From Xanthobacteraceae bacterium (GTDB taxonomy: Bacteria; Pseudomonadota; Alphaproteobacteria; Rhizobiales; Xanthobacteraceae), in assembly GCA_025929595.1 (NCBI GenBank), contig JAICQA010000053.1, positions 1 to 11,482 on the forward strand: DNA of 11,482 nt, read 5' to 3'. Positions 1 through 6,983 of this stretch are shown piece after piece (within the stretch, counting starts at the first letter, position 1; each line of letters begins with the position of its first letter). The position numbers and the translations under genes are program-made. A model generated the notes under the pieces. The model was not told the DNA's origin and ran no database searches. It saw nothing but the letters and a program-made list of their open reading frames with translations.

Positions 1-1316
1 CTACGGCCTTGGAAAGGGCCGACGTCAGGCCAACGGATGTCGCGGCCATCGGCATCACCAACCAGCGCGAGACCACTGTCGTCTGGGACCGGCGCACAGG
101 CAAAGCGATCCACAAAGCCATCGTCTGGCAGGACCGGCGCACGGCTGACCTGTGCGCGAAGCTGAAAGCGGACGGCGCCGAGCCCGGCGTTTCCGAGAAG
201 ACCGGACTGCTGCTCGATCCGTATTTTTCCGCGACCAAGCTCGGCTGGATTCTCGATCACGTCGATGGCGCGCGCAAAGCGGCCGAAGCCGGCAAGCTCG
301 CCTTTGGCACGGTCGACAGTTTCATCCTCTGGCGGCTGACCGGCGGCAAGGTGCACGCCACCGACGCCACCAACGCCTCGCGCACGCTGCTGTTCAACAT
401 CGCGACCAATGACTGGGACGAAGAGCTCCTGAAGCTCTTTCGCATTCCGCGTTCTGTCTTGCCAAAAGTACTCGACTCCGCCGCCGAGTTCGGCACGACG
501 GAAGCCGAGCATTTCGGTGCGCCGATCGCGGTGCGCGGAGTCGCGGGCGACCAGCAGGCGGCAACGCTTGGCCAGGCATGTTTCGAGCCCGGCATGATGA
601 AATCGACCTACGGCACCGGCTGCTTCGCGCTGCTCAACACCGGCAAGGATCGCGTGCAATCGCGCAGCCGGTTGCTCACGACCATCGCCTACCGGCTGAA
701 CGGCAAGGCGACCTACGCGCTCGAGGGCTCGATCTTTGTCGCGGGTGCGGCGGTGCAGTGGCTGCGCGACGGGCTGAAGCTGATCGAGCGCGCGGACCAA
801 TCGGGCCCGCTCGCGGAAAACGCCGACCCCGCGCAGCGCGTCTATCTCGTGCCGGCCTTCACCGGCCTCGGTGCCCCGTGGTGGGACGCGGACGCACGCG
901 GCGCGCTTTTCGGACTCACGCGCGCCACGGGCCCCGCTGAGTTGGCACAGGCCGTCTTGGAAAGCGTGTGCTTCCAGACCGCCGATCTTCTCGATGCGAT
1001 GCGCCGCGACTGGACGGCGTCTGCCGATACCGTGCTGCGTGTCGACGGCGGCATGGTCGCGAGCGACTGGACGATGCAGCGGCTCGCCGACATTCTCGAC
1101 GCGCCGGTGGACCGGCCGGTACTGCTCGAGACGACGGCGCTCGGTGCGGCGTGGCTCGCCGGGCGGCAGGCGGGCGTGTGGCCGGACGAGCAGGGCTTCG
1201 CGAAAAGCTGGCGGCTCGACCGGCGCTTCACGCCGAAGCTCGACGGCGCAGAGCGCGAACGCCGCCTCGCCGGCTGGCGCGACGCGGTCGGCCGGACGCT
1301 GACGAAGGAGTACTAG
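1..1316 (+). CDS. glpK: Glycerol kinase, 5'-truncated by window edge
   Basis: ATP-dependent glycerol kinase of the FGGY family, making sn-glycerol 3-phosphate in the cytoplasm. The reading frame is open to the left edge. The TTG at 9 aligns with an internal Leu of E. coli GlpK, so it is not taken as the start; about 65 N-terminal residues, including the first phosphate-binding motif, lie outside. Visible landmarks include AIGITNQRETT (the Arg-Glu pair that binds glycerol), AIVWQDRRT, LDPYFSATK (Tyr), the catalytic Asp in GVAGDQQAA, STYGTGCF, the YALEGSIF stretch, AFTGLGAPWWD and ALGAAWLAG near the C terminus. The loop that in E. coli GlpK carries the fructose-1,6-bisphosphate site (GGKGGTR) is shortened here to about TEAEHFGAP. 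The stop TAG overlaps the stop of the convergent dctM. Assignment to glpK is firm; its relation to the neighbouring acid-uptake genes is unclear. Confidence 0.95.
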   Translation, partial: TALERADVRPTDVAAIGITNQRETTVVWDRRTGKAIHKAIVWQDRRTADLCAKLKADGAEPGVSEKTGLLLDPYFSATKLGWILDHVDGARKAAEAGKLAFGTVDSFILWRLTGGKVHATDATNASRTLLFNIATNDWDEELLKLFRIPRSVLPKVLDSAAEFGTTEAEHFGAPIAVRGVAGDQQAATLGQACFEPGMMKSTYGTGCFALLNTGKDRVQSRSRLLTTIAYRLNGKATYALEGSIFVAGAAVQWLRDGLKLIERADQSGPLAENADPAQRVYLVPAFTGLGAPWWDADARGALFGLTRATGPAELAQAVLESVCFQTADLLDAMRRDWTASADTVLRVDGGMVASDWTMQRLADILDAPVDRPVLLETTALGAAWLAGRQAGVWPDEQGFAKSWRLDRRFTPKLDGAERERRLAGWRDAVGRTLTKEY

Positions 1317-2599
1317 CGTCCGCCGAAGATCAGATTCGGCACGTAGAGCACGATCTCCGGCACAAAGATCAGCGACAGGATCACGGCGCAGGCCGCGATG
1401 AAGAACGGCACAGCCTCGCGCGTGTATTCGCCGATCGGGCAGCGCAGGATCGAGCACACTGCATACATCGCGGCACCAACCGGCGGCGTAAAGTTGCCGA
1501 TGGTGACGGCGACGATGAAGACAACCCCGAAGTGAACCGGATCGCCGTCCAGTTCACGAATGAGCGGCAGGAAGATCGGCGTCAGCATGATGAGCAGGAC
1601 GGTCGCGTCCACGAACATGCCCGCGACCAGCACGAACACGACGACCAGCATCATCACGCCATTGAGGCTGTCGGTGACGCCCAAGATCGTGCCCGACACC
1701 ACTTCGGGAATGCGCTCGAGCACGATGCCGTAACTGAAGATCGCAGAGAGCGCGATCAGGAACATGACCGAGCCGACATCCATGAGGCTGCCGTCCATCG
1801 CCTCCGCGAAGGACCGGCGCTGAAGCTGCCGATAGACGAAGAGACCGATCATCACGGCATAGACGACGGCGAAGGCGCCGATTTCCGACGGCGTGAAGAT
1901 GCCCATGCGGAGACCGACGAGCAGGAACACCGGGAAGAGGATTGCCCAGAAGCCGCCACGCAGCGCGAGGCCTGTTTCGATCAGGCTCGGTCTCACCTTT
2001 CTTTCGGGCTCGTAGCCGCGCTGCACTGCTGTGATCCAGATCGTGATCGCGAGCGCCGCCCAAATCAGCAGCCCCGGCACGATCCCTGCCGCGAACAGGC
2101 GGCCGATCGAAACCTGGCCGATGGTGCCGTACAGAATAAAGCCGATGCCGGGCGGGATAATCGGCGTGATGAGCGACCCGAAGGCCAGCACGCCCGCCGC
2201 GAAGCCGCGCGACATGCCGCGGCTCACCATGCCGTTCCCCAGCATGCGCGTCTGCATCGCGGCGTCGGCAATCGCCGAGCCGCAGACGCCGCCCATCAGC
2301 GTCGCCAGCGCGACGGAGACCTGCGCGAGGCCGCCGCGCAGTCGGCCGGTCAGGACGGAGGCGAGATTAAGCAACTGTTCGGTGATGCCGGACTTGTTCA
2401 TCAGGTTGCCGGCGACGATGAAGAGCGGCACCGCAAGCAACGCGAAATTCTGCGTCTGCGACACCGTCACCTGCACCGGGATGGTGAGCGGCAGTTCGGG
2501 ATGCTGAAGGAAAAAGAGAACGCCGGAAATGCCGATCGCGAACGCAACCGGCATGCCCATCAACATCAGAATGACGAAGGCAATAAAGACGAGCAGCAT
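1313..2599 (-). CDS. dctM: TRAP transporter large permease DctM (first TRAP system)
   Basis: Large membrane subunit of a tripartite ATP-independent periplasmic (TRAP) transporter, the sodium- or proton-coupled translocation channel of the IT superfamily. At 428 residues it has the usual DctM length and is almost entirely hydrophobic, with about a dozen membrane segments. Family landmarks are FALLAVPLFIVAGNLM (residues 52-67), RLRGGLAQVSVALATLMGG (86-104), GSAIADAA (107-114), the re-entrant ITPIIPPGIGF (144-154) and its counterpart NFTPPVGAAMY (369-379) in the second half. It follows dctQ by 15 bp in the same operon. The ATG at 2597-2599 has only a weak Shine-Dalgarno, consistent with translational coupling. 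The stop TAG (1313-1315) overlaps the glpK stop on the other strand, so no intergenic terminator fits between them. Substrate cannot be read from this subunit. Confidence 0.95.
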   Translation of the reverse strand: MLLVFIAFVILMLMGMPVAFAIGISGVLFFLQHPELPLTIPVQVTVSQTQNFALLAVPLFIVAGNLMNKSGITEQLLNLASVLTGRLRGGLAQVSVALATLMGGVCGSAIADAAMQTRMLGNGMVSRGMSRGFAAGVLAFGSLITPIIPPGIGFILYGTIGQVSIGRLFAAGIVPGLLIWAALAITIWITAVQRGYEPERKVRPSLIETGLALRGGFWAILFPVFLLVGLRMGIFTPSEIGAFAVVYAVMIGLFVYRQLQRRSFAEAMDGSLMDVGSVMFLIALSAIFSYGIVLERIPEVVSGTILGVTDSLNGVMMLVVVFVLVAGMFVDATVLLIMLTPIFLPLIRELDGDPVHFGVVFIVAVTIGNFTPPVGAAMYAVCSILRCPIGEYTREAVPFFIAACAVILSLIFVPEIVLYVPNLIFGGR

Positions 2600-2614
2600 C
2601 AGCGAACCCGAGGC

Positions 2615-3121
2615 TCAGTCATAGCCGCGCCCCTCCGCTGTGGCCGGTGCCGGTGCGCGGCCTAATTGCTCGTTCCGACATTTCAGAATGGTGGTGATGA
2701 GCAGGAGTGCTGCGCCGACCGGCAGACTCATCGTGATCCACGAGTAGGAAATCTCCGGAATGCCCTGAAAGCTGCGCGAGCTGCTGACGTAAGAAAGTTT
2801 CAGGCCGGTCCAGATCAGATAGATCAGGAAGACAACGATCAGGGCATAGTTGATACAGGTGGCGATCGTCTGCATGTGCCGCGGCAGACGGTCGGCGACC
2901 AGGCGAATGGAAATCAGGTTGTCATTGCGCCAGGCGACGTCGGCGCAGAGGAAACACGCCCACGCAAAGAAGCAGGTCGCGAAATCGGTGGTCCACACCA
3001 GCGGCATGCCCCACATGCGGGTCACGCCGCCGAGAAAGATCAAAGCGACCATCAGGATCAGGAACGCGGCTGCGATCACCGCCTCGGCCTTGCAGAGCCG
3101 GTCGTAGAAGGTTCGCAGCAT
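2615..3121 (-). CDS. dctQ: TRAP transporter small permease DctQ (first TRAP system)
   Basis: Small four-helix membrane subunit that pairs with DctM in the TRAP transporter. From the ATG at 3119-3121 it is 168 residues, typical for DctQ. Hydrophobic segments run near residues 11-32, 37-54, 77-98 and 125-146. Characteristic features are the TRMWGMPLVWTTDFATCFFAW stretch, in which a Trp and an acidic residue follow the first helix, and the LSYVSSSRSFQGIPEISYSW region before the last helix. An in-frame TTG at 3155-3157 would add 12 residues, but it lacks a ribosome-binding site and the extension (TVRIGDARGGG) is unlike DctQ termini. The ATG has a G-rich GGGGG four bases upstream, so I prefer it. 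It lies between dctP (42 bp gap) and dctM (15 bp gap). Confidence 0.9.
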   Translation of the reverse strand: MLRTFYDRLCKAEAVIAAAFLILMVALIFLGGVTRMWGMPLVWTTDFATCFFAWACFLCADVAWRNDNLISIRLVADRLPRHMQTIATCINYALIVVFLIYLIWTGLKLSYVSSSRSFQGIPEISYSWITMSLPVGAALLLITTILKCRNEQLGRAPAPATAEGRGYD

Positions 3122-3163
3122 TCCGCCCCCGCGCGCGTCCCCGATCCTGACAGTCAACTTGTG

Positions 3164-4156
3164 CTACTTCTTGCCGATCTCCTTATGAACGGCGTTCTTG
3201 GCGTCGAGGATGTTGAGCTTTCGGTAGGCCTCTTCGCCCGCCTTGCGGAAGGCCGCGAGATCGACCTTGTCCACCACCGTCATGCCGCGCTTGATGAGAT
3301 CCGCGCGGACGGCCTTCTCGGAGTCAAGAATCTTCTTCGACGTCTCGTTGCCCGCAACCTTGCACTCCTCGACCAACGCAGCCTGCAAGTCTTTCGGCAT
3401 CGAGTTGAACCACTTCGAGCTGACGACCTGGAAATTGATCAGCATGATGTGGCCGGTCTCGCTGACGAACTTCAGCACTTCATAGAAACGCGAGCCCGGA
3501 ATGTTGTTGTAGACGAGCTCGACGCCGTCGATCGCGCCCTGTTGCAGACCCGGATACATTTCGCCGAAGGCCATGGCGACCGGCGCCGCACCGAGCGCGC
3601 GGATTGATTCCTGCCAGATCGGCGCCGGCGGCGTGCGGATGCGCTGACCGCTCAGATCCTTCGGATTACGCACCGGTTTGTTCGTGAAGAAGTGGCGATA
3701 GCCCTGGACCCAATTGAAGCAGGCGACCTTCAAGCCGTGCTTGTCGGCGAGCTCCTGCTCCCACTTGATGACCGTCGGCGATTTGGTGAGCTTGTCGACT
3801 TCCTCGAGCGTCTCCGCGAAGTACGGTCCGTTCATCACAGCAATGCCGGGCACGTAATTGCCCATGCGCGCGGAGTCGGTGTTCTGGCCGATATTGGCGC
3901 CCTGACGGATCTGCTCGATGATGTCTTCTTCGACGCCGAGCTGGGCGCTGTGGAAGACCTCGATCTTGAGGCGGCCATTGGTGCGCTTGTCGACGCGCTC
4001 GGCCCATTGCTGGAAGCCTGCGTGATAGGGTTCCTTCGGACCGAGGACGTGATTGAAGCGCAGCGTGAACTTGTCCTGCGCCTGCGCGAGCGTTCCTGAC
4101 GCGGCGAGCAATGCGAGCGCGCCGAGAACGGGCAATGCTTGTCTGAACCGAGTCAT
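3164..4156 (-). CDS. dctP: TRAP transporter substrate-binding protein DctP (first TRAP system, Sec-exported)
   Basis: Periplasmic solute-binding subunit of the first TRAP transporter; it captures an organic acid and delivers it to DctQM. The 330 residues begin with a Sec signal peptide (MTRFRQ, hydrophobic LPVLGALALLAA, likely cleavage after AQA near residue 26). The mature start TLRFNHVLGPKEPYHAGFQQWAE is typical of the family. GQRIRTPPAPIW (170-181) carries the conserved Arg, about residue 174, that in DctP proteins pairs with the substrate carboxylate. AFGEMYPGLQQGAIDGVE (197-213) is the family signature. Translation starts at ATG 4154-4156, with a strong GGGAGG at 4164-4169 and 7 bp spacing. 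It is the first gene of the dctPQM operon, preceded by a leader of about 143 nt and a candidate GntR operator. The ligand class is probably a carboxylate or sugar acid; the exact compound is not readable. Confidence 0.95.
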   Translation of the reverse strand: MTRFRQALPVLGALALLAASGTLAQAQDKFTLRFNHVLGPKEPYHAGFQQWAERVDKRTNGRLKIEVFHSAQLGVEEDIIEQIRQGANIGQNTDSARMGNYVPGIAVMNGPYFAETLEEVDKLTKSPTVIKWEQELADKHGLKVACFNWVQGYRHFFTNKPVRNPKDLSGQRIRTPPAPIWQESIRALGAAPVAMAFGEMYPGLQQGAIDGVELVYNNIPGSRFYEVLKFVSETGHIMLINFQVVSSKWFNSMPKDLQAALVEECKVAGNETSKKILDSEKAVRADLIKRGMTVVDKVDLAAFRKAGEEAYRKLNILDAKNAVHKEIGKK

Positions 4157-4163
4157 TCCTCTT

Positions 4164-4169
4164 CCTCCC
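4164..4169 (-). promoter_or_regulatory. Strong ribosome-binding site of dctP
   Basis: GGGAGG on the minus strand, 7 bases before the dctP ATG. It is much stronger than the sites of dctQ and dctM, fitting the need for excess binding protein over membrane subunits. Confidence 0.8.
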
Positions 4170-4300
4170 TTGGTTTCGCCCGTCGCGTTTTTGTTTGCGA
4201 TCGGACCCCGCCGCGGCGAGCTGGCTCACGGGCGGGTGTCTGCCGGCGTTAAACCTCCTGATTCCGGCCCGTTATCGCTGCGGGCTCTTGATGTTGGTCA

Positions 4301-4318
4301 TATCTAGTATATCAGATA
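4301..4318. promoter_or_regulatory. Candidate GntR/FCD operator A, upstream of dctP
   Basis: TATCTAGTATATCAGATA is an imperfect palindrome, with 14 of 18 bases symmetric about 4309/4310. Its right 15 bases (4304-4318) match 13 of 15 with the site at 6160-6174 in the gntR/SDR divergent region. AT-rich palindromes of this size around a central TAT are typical of FCD-type GntR operators. It completely covers the predicted -10 of the dctP promoter, so binding would block RNA polymerase. Binding by the GntR protein at 5422-6108 is an inference. Confidence 0.6.
4306..4314 (-). promoter_or_regulatory. Predicted extended -10 promoter for dctPQM
   Basis: On the minus strand the sequence reads TGATATACT, an extended -10 (TG, one base, TATACT; 5 of 6 to TATAAT). 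No good -35 is present at 16-18 bp spacing. Transcription would start near 4299, leaving a leader of about 143 nt. The element lies inside operator A. Confidence 0.45.
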
Positions 4319-4339
4319 GGAGCATCGGCGAAAGCGGTT

Positions 4340-5413
4340 TCACGCGGTTTGTTTGAACAGCGAGCTCAGTCCGTACTGATCAGTGAGACGGACGAAGGCG
4401 GCGATGGTCTCCGGATCGAGCGGCACGCCGTCGCCCGCACGCAGCTCGAACTGCGCCCATTCGCGGTCACCCGGCGCCATCACTTTGCGGCCCTCGACCG
4501 GCGGCGAAGCATGAATCGCGTCGAGATAGCGCTTCATCGTGCCGTCGAAGACGTCGCGCTCAACAAAGGCCGTCGGCTCAATCGCCATCACGAAGGCGCC
4601 AAGGTGGCGCGGCCTGGTGAGGTCCGCGGTCATATTGCCGAGCTCGAAGCTCAGCCCCATGCCGGTGATCGCGGTGCTCAGGATCTCAACCATGCCGGCG
4701 AGACCCGCGCCCTTGTAACCGAACTCGCTGCCGCCCAGTGGCGCCAGCATCGTCACCTGTGCAGGGTCGTCGGTGTCGCGGCCGCTCGCATCAGACGCCA
4801 CGCCCTCGGGCAATGGACGGCCGAGGCTGCGGTAAAGGTTGACACGCTGAAGCGGCATCGAACTTGTTGGAATGTCGAGCAGCCACGGCCGTGCGCTGGG
4901 AACGGGTGCGGCAAACGCAATCGGATTCGTGCCGTGGAATTTCGCGGCGCCATCATGCAGGCGGACGATCGCGTCCGCGTTGCAAACGCAGAGACCCATC
5001 ATCCCCTGCTCCGCTGCCGCCAGCACATAGGCTCCCGCCGCACCAAGATGCGACGAGTTGCGGATCGCCACGCTGCCCGTGCCGAAACGTCGTGCGAGTT
5101 CGACCGCCTTGTCCATCGCGGCGTAAGCAGCCAGCGCTCCGTGCCCGTCGTCGGCGTCGAGCACGGCGGTCGCGCCGAACTCGCGCGCGAAGGACAGCCG
5201 CGGCTTGCCGTTCACGCGACCGCCTGCAATGGCCTTTGCATAGTGCTCAAGCAGCCGGACGCCGTGGCTGTCGATGCCGCACTGCGAGGCATGGATCATC
5301 GCGCGTGTCGCGGCGTCCGCCGTGGCGTTGTCGCCGCCAGCCGCCTTCAACGCCGCGCTGCAGAATCTCTCAAGATCGACAATGGAAACAGAAACGCGCG
5401 GTGAATGACTCAT
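4340..5413 (-). CDS. LDH2-family NAD(P)-dependent 2-hydroxyacid dehydrogenase (malate/lactate/ureidoglycolate type)
   Basis: Cytoplasmic oxidoreductase of the LDH2/MDH2 family (type-2 malate/L-lactate dehydrogenase, AllD, ComC sulfolactate dehydrogenase, YlbC, piperideine-2-carboxylate reductase), which interconverts 2-hydroxy and 2-oxo acids with NAD(P). At 357 residues it has the normal family length. Landmarks in order: GIDSHGVRLL (46-55), NSSHLGAAGAYV (119-130, with the family's conserved His), HGTNPIAFAAP (160-170), DTDDP (213-217) and GGSEFGYKGAGLAGMVEIL (227-245). The segment after the central strand, usually MATSA followed by a GK pair, reads IPTSSMPLQR here, so the cofactor/substrate pocket is unusual. 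The start ATG is 8 bp downstream of the gntR stop, with a poor Shine-Dalgarno, suggesting coupled translation. No clear terminator separates it from the dctP promoter. The substrate is unassigned; a hydroxy acid imported by a nearby TRAP system is the natural guess. Confidence 0.9.
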   Translation of the reverse strand: MSHSPRVSVSIVDLERFCSAALKAAGGDNATADAATRAMIHASQCGIDSHGVRLLEHYAKAIAGGRVNGKPRLSFAREFGATAVLDADDGHGALAAYAAMDKAVELARRFGTGSVAIRNSSHLGAAGAYVLAAAEQGMMGLCVCNADAIVRLHDGAAKFHGTNPIAFAAPVPSARPWLLDIPTSSMPLQRVNLYRSLGRPLPEGVASDASGRDTDDPAQVTMLAPLGGSEFGYKGAGLAGMVEILSTAITGMGLSFELGNMTADLTRPRHLGAFVMAIEPTAFVERDVFDGTMKRYLDAIHASPPVEGRKVMAPGDREWAQFELRAGDGVPLDPETIAAFVRLTDQYGLSSLFKQTA

Positions 5414-5421
5414 GACACGTA

Positions 5422-6108
5422 TCAGGATGCCTTGGCGCTCCGGCGCGCATCGATCGTCGCGGCGTAATCTTCGATCGTGCCGCGCACATGCGACGACAGC
5501 AGCGCGACCGCCCTGTCGACCTTGCCGCCCTCAACGAGCTGAAGGAGCTTTTCGTGGTCAGTGTACGAAGAACGATTAAGAACCGGATCGGCCGATAGCC
5601 GCGAGCGCAGCGCCTGAATGCGGAACGCGATGCCAAGATAACTCGCGAGCAGATAGACATTGCCGGAATGATCGAAGAAAGCACGGTGAAAATCGGCGTC
5701 GAGCTTGCGATAGGCGACGGGGTCGTTCTTCTCAAGCGCCCGGCGCATCCTGGCGACGATCTCGCGCAATGCCTCAATTAGTCCCTTGGCGTCATGCCTG
5801 GCGGCCAGCCGGAGCGCGGCAAGCTCGAGCGTCTCGCGCAGTTCGCCTAGTTGCACGACTTCCGACGCACTCATGTCGAAAACAAAGCTGCCGCGCTGCG
5901 GCTGGATCGAAACGAGCCCCTCGCTTTTGAGCTGCAAGAGCGCCTCGCGCACCGGCGTCTTGCTGACGCCGAGTTCGGCGGCGAGCATGTTTTCGGACAG
6001 CGAGGAACCGAGCTCGACGTCGCCGAACACGATGCGCGCACGGATTTCGTCGGCCGCCTGCTCGGTCAGCGATTTCGCGCGGCGCAAATGGCGGGTGCGT
6101 TCAGCCAT
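5422..6108 (-). CDS. GntR-family transcriptional regulator, FCD (FadR) subfamily
   Basis: DNA-binding regulator of the FadR/FCD branch of GntR. The N-terminal winged helix includes MLAAELGVSKTPVREALLQLKSEGLV (about residues 41-66) and the wing RGSFVF. The C-terminal all-helical FCD effector domain holds the expected metal/ligand residues: Asp137 and His141 in DADFHRAFF, His185 in YTDHEKLL and His207 in SSHVRG. Such domains bind small organic acids. I chose the ATG at 6106-6108 because GAGGA lies 11 bases upstream; the ATG at 6120 sits directly on that site, and a GTG at 6150 has none. It is upstream of and nearly contiguous with the LDH2 gene, and divergent from the SDR operon. It is the best candidate to bind operators A and B, regulating TRAP import, the dehydrogenases and itself. 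The inducer is unknown. Confidence 0.92.
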   Translation of the reverse strand: MAERTRHLRRAKSLTEQAADEIRARIVFGDVELGSSLSENMLAAELGVSKTPVREALLQLKSEGLVSIQPQRGSFVFDMSASEVVQLGELRETLELAALRLAARHDAKGLIEALREIVARMRRALEKNDPVAYRKLDADFHRAFFDHSGNVYLLASYLGIAFRIQALRSRLSADPVLNRSSYTDHEKLLQLVEGGKVDRAVALLSSHVRGTIEDYAATIDARRSAKAS

Positions 6109-6140
6109 GGAAGTCGTCATCCTCGTCACGGCGCAGTTGT

Positions 6141-6169
6141 TTGACCGCACGCTGTTGGACTAATATATG
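6141..6169 (+). promoter_or_regulatory. Predicted sigma-70-type promoter of the SDR operon
   Basis: TTGACC (6141-6146, 5 of 6 to consensus), a 17 bp spacer and TATATG (6164-6169, 4 of 6). Transcription would begin near 6176, about 45 nt before the first SDR start. The -10 lies inside candidate operator B. Confidence 0.5.
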
Positions 6170-6174
6170 AGATA
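6160..6174. promoter_or_regulatory. Candidate GntR/FCD operator B, gntR/SDR divergent region
   Basis: CTAATATATGAGATA matches 13 of 15 bases of operator A (4304-4318). The core CTAATATATGAG is itself symmetric at 10 of 12 positions. It overlaps the predicted -10 of the plus-strand SDR promoter and lies about 50 bp upstream of the divergent gntR start, as expected for a site giving both autoregulation and operon control. The adjacent GATACAAG (6171-6178) is the reverse complement of an 8-mer that recurs at 9098-9105. Confidence 0.55.
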
Positions 6175-6220
6175 CAAGTAATCGGCGCCGACGTCCACAA
6201 ACTTCGGAGAACTTCCCCGC

Positions 6221-6970
6221 ATGGGGCGGCTGCAGAATAAAGTGTCGCTGGTGCTCGGCGGCTCGGGCGGCATCGGCGGTCAGATCGCGCGCGGCTTCGC
6301 GGCCGAAGGCGCGAAGATCGGCATCGCGGGGCGGACGCCGGAGAAAGTGGACGCGGCAGTCGCCGCGCTTCGTGAGACCGGCGCGGAAGCAATCGGACAT
6401 ACGGGCGAACTGATCGGCGTGCGCGAATGCACGGCGGCGATCGACACGGTCATCGGCGCCTTCGGCCGCATCGACATTCTCGTGAACAGCCAAGGCATCA
6501 ATGTGCTGAAGCCCGCCGCCGAGGTGACGGAGGCGGACTATGACCGTGTGCTTGGCATCAACCTGCGCAGCGTCTTCTTTGCCTGCCAGGTCGCGCACCG
6601 ACACATGAAGGACAAGGGCGGCATCATTATCAATATCGCGTCGCTGTCGGCGCACCGCGGCTGGTCCCGCGCCTCCCCTTACGCCGCGAGCAAGCACGGT
6701 GTGCTTGCGCTGACGCGAACCTTCGCCGCCGAATGGGCGAGCGACAACGTGCGCGTCAATTCGATCACGCCCGGCTTCTACATGACCGATCTCAATCGCG
6801 CGATGCCGGAGGCGCGCAAGCAGTCGGCCATCGGCGGCACGCCGATGGGCCGCTTCGGCACGCTCGACGAGTTGACGGGCACGGCGATCTTTCTCGCGTC
6901 GGACGACGCGAAGTTCATTACCGGCGCGGACATCGCCGTCGACGGCGGTTTCCTCGCGCGAGGAATCTAA
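6221..6970 (+). CDS. Short-chain dehydrogenase/reductase, gluconate 5-dehydrogenase-like
   Basis: Classical SDR oxidoreductase, 249 residues, one Rossmann domain. The coenzyme motif GGSGGIG (13-19) has Leu12 in place of the usual Thr. Arg38 after the second strand (IAGRTP) in place of an acidic residue points to NADP(H). NSQG (89-92) is a variant of the NNAG motif. The catalytic residues are Asn114, Ser141, Tyr154 and Lys158 (YAASK). The region FAAEWASDNVRVNSITPGFYMTDLN and the C-terminal DGGFLARGI resemble gluconate/ketogluconate 5-dehydrogenases and related polyol/sugar-acid SDRs. Start ATG 6221 has GGAG at 6206-6209, a rather long 11 bp spacing. It is first in a two-gene operon with the SDR at 6984, 13 bp apart, and divergent from gntR. 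A role in oxidising or reducing a secondary hydroxyl of a sugar acid is inferred; SDR substrate prediction is weak. Confidence 0.92.
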   Translation: MGRLQNKVSLVLGGSGGIGGQIARGFAAEGAKIGIAGRTPEKVDAAVAALRETGAEAIGHTGELIGVRECTAAIDTVIGAFGRIDILVNSQGINVLKPAAEVTEADYDRVLGINLRSVFFACQVAHRHMKDKGGIIINIASLSAHRGWSRASPYAASKHGVLALTRTFAAEWASDNVRVNSITPGFYMTDLNRAMPEARKQSAIGGTPMGRFGTLDELTGTAIFLASDDAKFITGADIAVDGGFLARGI

Positions 6971-6983
6971 AAAGGGGAGCGAG

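Noticed and set aside
9..11. TTG as the translation start of the glpK fragment
   Set aside because: The frame is open to the left edge and the residues around it align with internal GlpK sequence, so it codes an internal Leu.
968..2665. A 565-codon plus-strand open frame covering the end of glpK and the whole dctM region
   Set aside because: It is antisense to a clear DctM. Its translation is extremely rich in Arg, His, Asp and Gln with no motif, the normal shadow of a hydrophobic GC-rich gene.
2666..3607. A 313-codon plus-strand open frame opposite dctQ and dctP
   Set aside because: Low-complexity charged translation, no ribosome-binding site, and fully antisense to two recognised TRAP genes.
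4211..4224. GC-rich self-complementary stretch around CGCCGCGGCG, considered as a terminator
   Set aside because: There is no following T-run on either strand at the right place, and it lies inside the dctP leader, so it is probably incidental.
4349..5404. A 351-codon plus-strand open frame opposite the LDH2 gene
   Set aside because: It mirrors the coding frame of a well-conserved enzyme and shows no domain of its own.
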